Positions 6,829 through 11,825 of a stretch of DNA of 11,825 bases are shown here, piece by piece. The first letter of the stretch is position 1, and each line of letters starts with the position of its first letter. The notes under the pieces were generated by a model that worked only from the letters and a program-made list of their open reading frames with translations, was not told where the DNA came from and did not search any database. Made by a program: the position numbers and the translations under genes. The DNA is taken from assembly GCA_012026715.1 (NCBI GenBank), contig VEPB01000579.1:1-11825 (forward strand), written 5' to 3'. Source of the stretch: Methylococcaceae bacterium (GTDB lineage: Bacteria > Pseudomonadota > Gammaproteobacteria > Methylococcales > Methylococcaceae).

Positions 6829-7989
6829 CTAGGCGGCGCCCAGGCCCGTGGCGAGTTCGGCCGGGGTGATGCAGCCGTCCCGGTCGAGGTCCAGGGCGTC
6901 GAAAACCGCGTCTGCGCCGCACCATTCCTCGCGGGTGATGAGACCGTCGCCGGCAAGATCGTAGACCAGGAAGATGTTTTTGGCGGCGCGGGCCAGCATC
7001 AGGTCGCCCTCCAGCCGAGCCAGCCGGGCCATCAGAAGGTTTTCCAGTGATTCGAGCGCCTTGGAGAAGCCGGCGATGCCTTCCGCCAATTTTTCCGATG
7101 CCATGCGGTTCTCGGCATGCATGCGGTCGAAGGTTGCCCTGTCCATCGTCATCTTGCCGAGATCGCAGTGGATGGCCTGGCCGGGATCGAGTTTGCGCGG
7201 CAGCGGGCCGATCGTCGACTGCAGCTCCTCCATGAGCGGAGGAGCAATGGTCAACAGGTCGCAGCCGGCCAGTTCGGTGATTTCCCGCATATTGCGAAAG
7301 CTGGCGCCCATGACTTCGGTGCGGTGGCCGAATTTCTTGTAGTAGTTGTAAATCTGGGTGACCGACAGGACGCCGGGGTCTTCCTCCGGTAGATAGCTGG
7401 TTTTGCCGGTCTCCTTCTTGTACCAGTCGAGGATGCGGCCGACGAAAGGCGAGATGAGAGTGACGCCGGCCTCGGCGCAGGCGATGGCCTGATGGAGGCC
7501 GAACAGTAAAGTCATATTGCAGTGGATTCCTTCCTTCTCCAGGATCTCTGCGGCCGCGATGCCTTCCCAGGTCGAAGCGATCTTGATGAGTACCCGTTCC
7601 CGAGGCACCCCGGCCGCTTGGTATTGGCCGATAATCTGATGGGCCTTCGCCACGGTCGCGGCGGTGTCGTAAGAGAGGCGAGCGTCCACTTCGGTGGAGA
7701 CCCGGCCGGGAATGATCTCCAAGATCTTCAGGCCGAAGACGACCGCCAGTCGGTCGAAGGCCAGGGCCACCACTTGCCGCGAGCCCGCGTCGCGGCCTAG
7801 TTCGTGGCGGGCGGCGATCAGCGCTTCGTCGACGATGGACTGATATTGGGGCATGGCAGCCGCGGCGGTGATCAGGGACGGGTTGGTGGTGGCGTCGCGG
7901 GGCTTGAAGGTGCCGATGGCGCGAATGTCGCCGGTGTCGGCCACCACTACGGTCATTTCCTTCAATTGGTCGAGCAGCGATCTTTTCAT
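6829..7989 (-). CDS. tal: Transaldolase with C-terminal EF-hand pair
   Basis: Transfers a dihydroxyacetone unit between sugar phosphates (sedoheptulose 7-phosphate + glyceraldehyde 3-phosphate to erythrose 4-phosphate + fructose 6-phosphate) and serves the rearrangement phase of the RuMP cycle. Residues 1 to about 320 are a TalB-type barrel: VVADTGD (15-21, Asp18), DATTNPSL (32-39), PGRVSTEVDARLSYDT (94-109, Glu100), and the Schiff-base Lys136 in LIKIASTWEG. The tail (about 335-386) holds two EF-hand loops. Asp344-Glu355 is slightly off consensus, with Ala at loop position 3; Asp367-Glu378 is canonical DxDxDGxITxxE. A transaldolase/EF-hand arrangement is a known annotated subfamily, so this is not a chance fusion. 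The ATG at 7989 has AGGAGAT at ideal spacing. It heads the operon with phosphoketolase and the HDOD gene. Calcium binding is predicted, not shown. Confidence 0.95.
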   Translation of the reverse strand: MKRSLLDQLKEMTVVVADTGDIRAIGTFKPRDATTNPSLITAAAAMPQYQSIVDEALIAARHELGRDAGSRQVVALAFDRLAVVFGLKILEIIPGRVSTEVDARLSYDTAATVAKAHQIIGQYQAAGVPRERVLIKIASTWEGIAAAEILEKEGIHCNMTLLFGLHQAIACAEAGVTLISPFVGRILDWYKKETGKTSYLPEEDPGVLSVTQIYNYYKKFGHRTEVMGASFRNMREITELAGCDLLTIAPPLMEELQSTIGPLPRKLDPGQAIHCDLGKMTMDRATFDRMHAENRMASEKLAEGIAGFSKALESLENLLMARLARLEGDLMLARAAKNIFLVYDLAGDGLITREEWCGADAVFDALDLDRDGCITPAELATGLGAA

Positions 7990-8165
7990 GGGATCTCCTG
8001 GGCTTTTAAGGCGGATGGGCGAGGGGGTAGTACCTGCCTGGGCCGCCGGGTTAACTATAGGATAGTGGCTTGATCCGGTCGTCTAGTTCCCCGGTTTTCC
8101 GTGGACTCTGTCTTTCGTTTTGTTGTAGATTGGCTGGCCGCCGGATTCGGCAGAGATTATGGGCG

Positions 8166-8188
8166 CCCCGCGTGTCGGGGTTTTTTTT
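8166..8188 (+). terminator. Rho-independent terminator upstream of the PPi-PEPCK gene
   Basis: CCCCG (8166-8170), a CGTGT loop and CGGGG (8176-8180) run straight into eight T residues (8181-8188). The stem is short but all GC, and the U-tract is perfect for rightward transcription. No protein-coding gene precedes it on this strand: the transaldolase is divergent. It therefore ends either a small RNA or a leader (attenuator) of the gene starting 55 bp downstream. Confidence 0.7.
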
Positions 8189-8242
8189 CGTTCCTTGGCG
8201 GTAGGCGCCGGGGGCAGGCTACGCTGAGGGGGTAAGGTTCGG

Positions 8243-11200
8243 ATGGATTTGGAAGCCGCGTTGGGCTTGGGAAGCGAGGGAAAGCAGGACGATGACGTGT
8301 GCGGCCTGCGCCGCCGCCATCTCATGATCAATCTGTTTCTGGCCGCGTCGGGACAGCCGGTTTGCGACTCCGTCGACAGCGGCCGGTTCCTCTCCACCAC
8401 CCGCGACCTGCTGGCCGCCTACCGGGAGAAATCGCGGCTGTTGTCCGAATACCTGTGTCCCGCGGATCAGCGCATTCAAGCCTTTCTCGACCGATATCTC
8501 GGCGATGTGTGTGATGGCGAAGGGGTGCCGCGCCTGCCCGGCGATACCCTGGTGCTGCACCGGCACGGTCTGGCGCGGGAGCTCTCCCTGCCGCCCGACC
8601 GGGCGGCCCATGAATCCAAGTATCTGAAGAGCTATCGGGTTACTCAGGGCATCCTCCACAATCCGCTCAACGACCGCCGCACCACCGAAGGCAGTTTCCA
8701 CATCGCCGAAGGCGGTCTGCCCATTCCGGGGGACAAGAAGGCGGTGCCTAGACCTGTGTTCGCCCGGTTGCTGCGATCCGCGCTGAATCCGCCGCGGGAG
8801 CTGCTGGCGCTCCCGTTCACGGCCGGTCAGGCCGAGCAGGCCGAATTGTTCGTGTGCCTGTTGCTGCGGCCGGTGGTGTGCCCCGAGGTGCCCGGCTTCA
8901 TCAGTCAGAAGTCCATGGAAGTGCGGGTTTTCGCGCCGGGCAGCCTGGTGTCCAATCTGGATTTTCTGGAGAGCATTTTCGGCAACGCCGGCAATCCGCA
9001 GTTGCCGGAACACGATGCCGGCCTCGACGTGGAGCACTGGACTGGCCACAGCGGCTGCATCATCCTGGCGCCGCATCTGGTGGATCTGACCAAGAAGGAA
9101 CTGGGCTTGCTCCACGTCACCGCCGCCACGCCGCGCCAGATCGCCGAGGGCATGTGTTGGAGCGACGAGAGCGAACGCTACAACGGCGGCAATCCCTTCA
9201 AGTTGACGGCGCGCGATGCCTCCGGGGTGATCGTCAGCCTGTTGGCCGACAACTACTACGGTTATGGCAAGAAAGAGGTCAAGACCCAGATCAGCTTCTC
9301 GGCCAATCTGTACGGTTTGGCGGAAGAAGAGCACGCCGGCGGTGCGCTGACCTTCGCCCGCCACAGTCACGGCGAGGAATTTGGCGCCGACACCCGTTTC
9401 CACGAGACCGACCACAGCCTGGCAGAGGCCCGGGAGCTGTTTGCCGAGATGATGGAGCCGCAGCCGGAAGGCCATGCGGTGGACCGGCGTTATCCCCGGC
9501 TGATCTATGTGCCCAAGCATGTGCAGATCGACTTGCCGGCGCGCCAGGTCAGCTGGGAGAAGGATGGCCGGAAATTCGCCATTCCGCTGGACCACGACAA
9601 GGTCTACATGCACCCCACCGGCTACAAGGTGACGCTGGAGAAGCATCTGGGAGGACCCACCTGGCGGCTGGTGGGCACCGATCCGGAAGGGGTGTTCTGC
9701 CACAAGCCCTGCACCGTGTCTGGAGGCGGCAAGTCGGAGATTTCCAAGTCCATCGAGAACACCATCCTGTTCGGGCCCATCTTCGTGGCCGACCTGGAGG
9801 AAGACCTGGATCAGGTGGAACACATCCTGGCGGGAGATTACGCCGACCGGTTGAAGCAGGAACTGCGCACGCCTGGCCACGTCAGCCGCCCGGTACTCAG
9901 CCCCAAACGCAGCCTGGGATCGGTCATCAAGCTGCTGACCCCCTCCGAGACTTATTCGGCTGATTACAACGCCTGGGTGGAGAGTATCCCCAACCGGATC
10001 AAGTCCCTGGTCTATCTGATCAAGCGCTTCTATCGGCCGGAGTGGGGCAGCGACTGGCGCAGCCGCTTTTCCGTCGATTTCATCAACGGCTGTCCCGCCC
10101 ATGAGCTGAAACTGGATAACCGGATTCTGGTGGCCTCCAATCTGCGGGTGGGATTCGAGCCCAACGGTTCCTGGCGGGTGTTCAAGCTGCGCCAGGATTT
10201 CATTTCTGCGGAGAAGCTTCAGATGGAGGACGACATCACCGCCTCCATCCTGGTGCCATCGGAGGCTTTGAGTTACCTCAACAGGCCTCTGGAGCGGCCG
10301 TCGGTCAAGCTGACCCATAACTGCGAGTATCGCTTTTTCCAGCGGCCCGACGCCGCCATCCATCGGGGGTTGGACAAGCAGGCCGAATTGGATCTGAGCA
10401 AGCCGGGCAATTTCCTTTCCAATTTCGAGCCGCTGGATCGGCAGGCTTTGGCGGCCGAAGTCCACGACGTCATGGAGATGGAGCGCTACAGCCGTCCCAT
10501 GGCCAATTTTCTGCGCCAGGCACAGAACCTGGGCGGCGAATACACGGTCTCCTCGGCCCGGCCACGCCTGGTCAACGGCAAGCCCAGCAAGAACCCGCGC
10601 TATCTGCAGCTGCGCGCCGATCTGGAGGACGGCTTCAAGAATTACGTGGCGGAGATGGGGATGCGGCTGTACCGCAAGCTGCCGCCGGACCGGCCCCTGT
10701 GCTTCCCGGTGGACGCCGTCCTGTCCGGGCGCCGCAACAACCCCGCCAATCCGGCCAAGGGCATCCGCGCGCTGGCGGTATACAGCCCGCTGCACTACCA
10801 GGAATTGCCCGAGCTGTTCATGGACTACATCTGCAGCCTCAGCGGCAAATCGCCGTCCACCACCGGGGCCGGCAGCGAGGGCGCGCTGACCAAGGGGCCG
10901 TTCAATGCGGTGCGGTCGGTGGTCGACCTCAACAATGCCCTGGTGGGCTTCATCGTGTCCGGTTACGGCGGCTTCAGCACCCCGGCCGGCCACATCGGCA
11001 CCAAGGGCCGGATCGATCACGACATCAGCCTGTTGATCCCGGAAATTTGGGCGAGGCTGCCGGTTCGGACCCGCGACCCCCGTTATCTGATCGCCGAGGG
11101 CCATCTGGAGGCGGTGGCGGATTACCAATACCAGGGCCGTACCATACTCGCGAGCCGGCTGGGCTATCGCATTACCCGCCACTTCGTCCACAGCTTTCTG

Positions 11201-11704
11201 GGGCGGATCTTCGACAGTCCGGCGGCGGTATTCGACGAGGAGTTGTTGAAGCCCGAGGTCCAGGACCCGGAAGCCTTCGCCGAAGGCATCGAGCACATCG
11301 TGGAGAATCAGCGCAAGGTGGCCTTGCAGTATTTGGAGGACGGCAGCGTGGACGATGCCTGTCCCCCGCTCAAGGCCTTGCTCCACATCATGGCCGACGG
11401 AGCCTATCAAGGCAGAGACTTGCATCATCCGGAAATTCGCGGCTTGTTCGACCGCGCGGCGGTGATGGAATCGGAGTGGTACCGGCAGCGGTTGGTGACC
11501 CGCCAGCGCCGGGAACAGGTCCTATGGCAGCGCCACTGCGCGTATCTGGAAGGCTATCTGAATAGCCACCGCAACAGCGTCGCGGCGACCGAACTGGGAT
11601 TGTCGCAGCGGTTGGAGCAGGCGCGCGTGCGGTTGGCGGAAGTCAACCGTCCCGATTACTGGCAGAGCCTGCGTGGCACCATCGGGGCCGATCCGAGCTT
11701 GTAA
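8243..11704 (+). CDS. Probable PPi-type phosphoenolpyruvate carboxykinase (diphosphate)
   Basis: I read this 1153-residue protein as PPi-PEPCK (EC 4.1.1.38): PEP + CO2 + phosphate to or from oxaloacetate + pyrophosphate. That family, known from Propionibacterium and Entamoeba, is about 1100-1200 residues, roughly twice the size of ATP/GTP PEPCK and only distantly related to it. Visible support: a P-loop-like SGGGKSEISKS (493-503) resembling the kinase-1a loop of GTP-PEPCK; upstream of it DNYYGYGKKEVKTQISFSANL (from 336) and the polar HSHGEE (374-379), where substrate and metal ligands would be expected; and a Gly-rich block STTGAGSEG (872-880) followed by a long conserved-looking stretch. No signal peptide or membrane segment is evident, so it is cytosolic. 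TAAGG (8233-8237) precedes the ATG by 5 nt. The assignment rests on remembered family motifs, length and metabolic context; an uncharacterised relative with another reaction is the alternative. Confidence 0.75.
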   Translation: MDLEAALGLGSEGKQDDDVCGLRRRHLMINLFLAASGQPVCDSVDSGRFLSTTRDLLAAYREKSRLLSEYLCPADQRIQAFLDRYLGDVCDGEGVPRLPGDTLVLHRHGLARELSLPPDRAAHESKYLKSYRVTQGILHNPLNDRRTTEGSFHIAEGGLPIPGDKKAVPRPVFARLLRSALNPPRELLALPFTAGQAEQAELFVCLLLRPVVCPEVPGFISQKSMEVRVFAPGSLVSNLDFLESIFGNAGNPQLPEHDAGLDVEHWTGHSGCIILAPHLVDLTKKELGLLHVTAATPRQIAEGMCWSDESERYNGGNPFKLTARDASGVIVSLLADNYYGYGKKEVKTQISFSANLYGLAEEEHAGGALTFARHSHGEEFGADTRFHETDHSLAEARELFAEMMEPQPEGHAVDRRYPRLIYVPKHVQIDLPARQVSWEKDGRKFAIPLDHDKVYMHPTGYKVTLEKHLGGPTWRLVGTDPEGVFCHKPCTVSGGGKSEISKSIENTILFGPIFVADLEEDLDQVEHILAGDYADRLKQELRTPGHVSRPVLSPKRSLGSVIKLLTPSETYSADYNAWVESIPNRIKSLVYLIKRFYRPEWGSDWRSRFSVDFINGCPAHELKLDNRILVASNLRVGFEPNGSWRVFKLRQDFISAEKLQMEDDITASILVPSEALSYLNRPLERPSVKLTHNCEYRFFQRPDAAIHRGLDKQAELDLSKPGNFLSNFEPLDRQALAAEVHDVMEMERYSRPMANFLRQAQNLGGEYTVSSARPRLVNGKPSKNPRYLQLRADLEDGFKNYVAEMGMRLYRKLPPDRPLCFPVDAVLSGRRNNPANPAKGIRALAVYSPLHYQELPELFMDYICSLSGKSPSTTGAGSEGALTKGPFNAVRSVVDLNNALVGFIVSGYGGFSTPAGHIGTKGRIDHDISLLIPEIWARLPVRTRDPRYLIAEGHLEAVADYQYQGRTILASRLGYRITRHFVHSFLGRIFDSPAAVFDEELLKPEVQDPEAFAEGIEHIVENQRKVALQYLEDGSVDDACPPLKALLHIMADGAYQGRDLHHPEIRGLFDRAAVMESEWYRQRLVTRQRREQVLWQRHCAYLEGYLNSHRNSVAATELGLSQRLEQARVRLAEVNRPDYWQSLRGTIGADPSL

Positions 11705-11825
11705 AGGCTGGGGCGAAGATCGCAGAGGCGGCTGACCTGGCGTGCTGCGATTCCCCTGCTGGAGCGCCTGCACCTGCCGGAGCCGCCCCCGTGGCAAGCC
11801 GCCGTCACCTAGCGAATGTCTACAA
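11705..11825. other. 3' tail after the PPi-PEPCK gene, no supported gene
   Basis: The 121 bases after the stop show no terminator hairpin with a U-tract and no start codon with a credible ribosome binding site on either strand. The PEPCK frame stays open for 35 codons past its TAA until a TAG at 11810-11812; I regard this as chance in GC-rich DNA. Confidence 0.5.

Noticed and set aside
8219..11428. Very long (1069-codon) open frame antisense to the PPi-PEPCK gene
   Set aside because: Its product is low-complexity, rich in Gly, Gln, His and Val, with no recognisable domain. Such antisense frames are common opposite GC-rich genes with strong third-position bias, and the sense frame has conserved motifs and a ribosome binding site.
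11705..11812. 35 codons in the PEPCK frame between its TAA and the next TAG, suggesting readthrough or a truncated C-terminus
   Set aside because: Open stretches of this length are expected by chance in GC-rich DNA, and the protein length before the TAA already fits the family.
1..11825. CRISPR arrays, insertion sequences, attachment sites, toxin-antitoxin or defence genes
   Set aside because: No repeat-spacer pattern, transposase-like protein or terminal inverted repeats were seen; the window reads as ordinary chromosomal metabolic genes.

Overview
The window is GC-rich bacterial chromosome and almost certainly comes from an aerobic gammaproteobacterial (type I/X, Methylococcales-like) methanotroph. 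The strongest clue is an unfused 3-hexulose-6-phosphate synthase / 6-phospho-3-hexuloisomerase pair, the two signature enzymes of the ribulose monophosphate (RuMP) route of formaldehyde fixation. It is accompanied by a transaldolase with a C-terminal EF-hand extension, a phosphoketolase and a group 1 [NiFe]-hydrogenase. The genus cannot be fixed from the sequence alone.

Layout. (1) 711-1, minus strand: the first 237 codons of a Tat-exported [NiFe]-hydrogenase small subunit, running off the left edge. It carries all six proximal-cluster cysteines typical of oxygen-tolerant enzymes. (2) 712-1317: a 606-bp divergent spacer with no convincing gene and a plausible promoter for the next gene. (3) 1318-1950, plus: an unrecognised secreted or membrane-anchored protein ending in four copies of a TGVxxYLxRLP motif. 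(4) 2100-3388, plus: a promoter, a palindrome near the predicted transcription start, then hps (hxlA) and phi (hxlB) 14 bp apart. A strong hairpin terminator at 3422-3452 closes this unit and faces the convergent operon. (5) 7989-3497, minus: transaldolase/EF-hand, then phosphoketolase, then an HDOD-domain protein, with gaps of 44 and 12 bp, so probably one operon. (6) 7990-8242: a divergent spacer holding a candidate leader or small RNA that ends in a terminator. (7) 8243-11704, plus: a 1153-residue protein that I read as a pyrophosphate-type PEP carboxykinase. (8) 11705-11825: a short tail without a supported gene.

How the genes fit together. HPS and PHI turn ribulose 5-phosphate and formaldehyde into fructose 6-phosphate. 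Transaldolase takes part in regenerating the acceptor sugar. Phosphoketolase splits xylulose 5-phosphate or fructose 6-phosphate to acetyl phosphate without losing carbon as CO2. The large protein, if correctly identified, interconverts PEP + CO2 + phosphate with oxaloacetate + pyrophosphate, linking the C3 and C4 pools using PPi rather than a nucleotide. This matches the known use of PPi in methanotroph sugar-phosphate metabolism (PPi-phosphofructokinase). The window is thus a central C1-carbon module beside a hydrogenase locus. The least explained element is the TGVxxYLxRLP repeat protein directly upstream of hps-phi.
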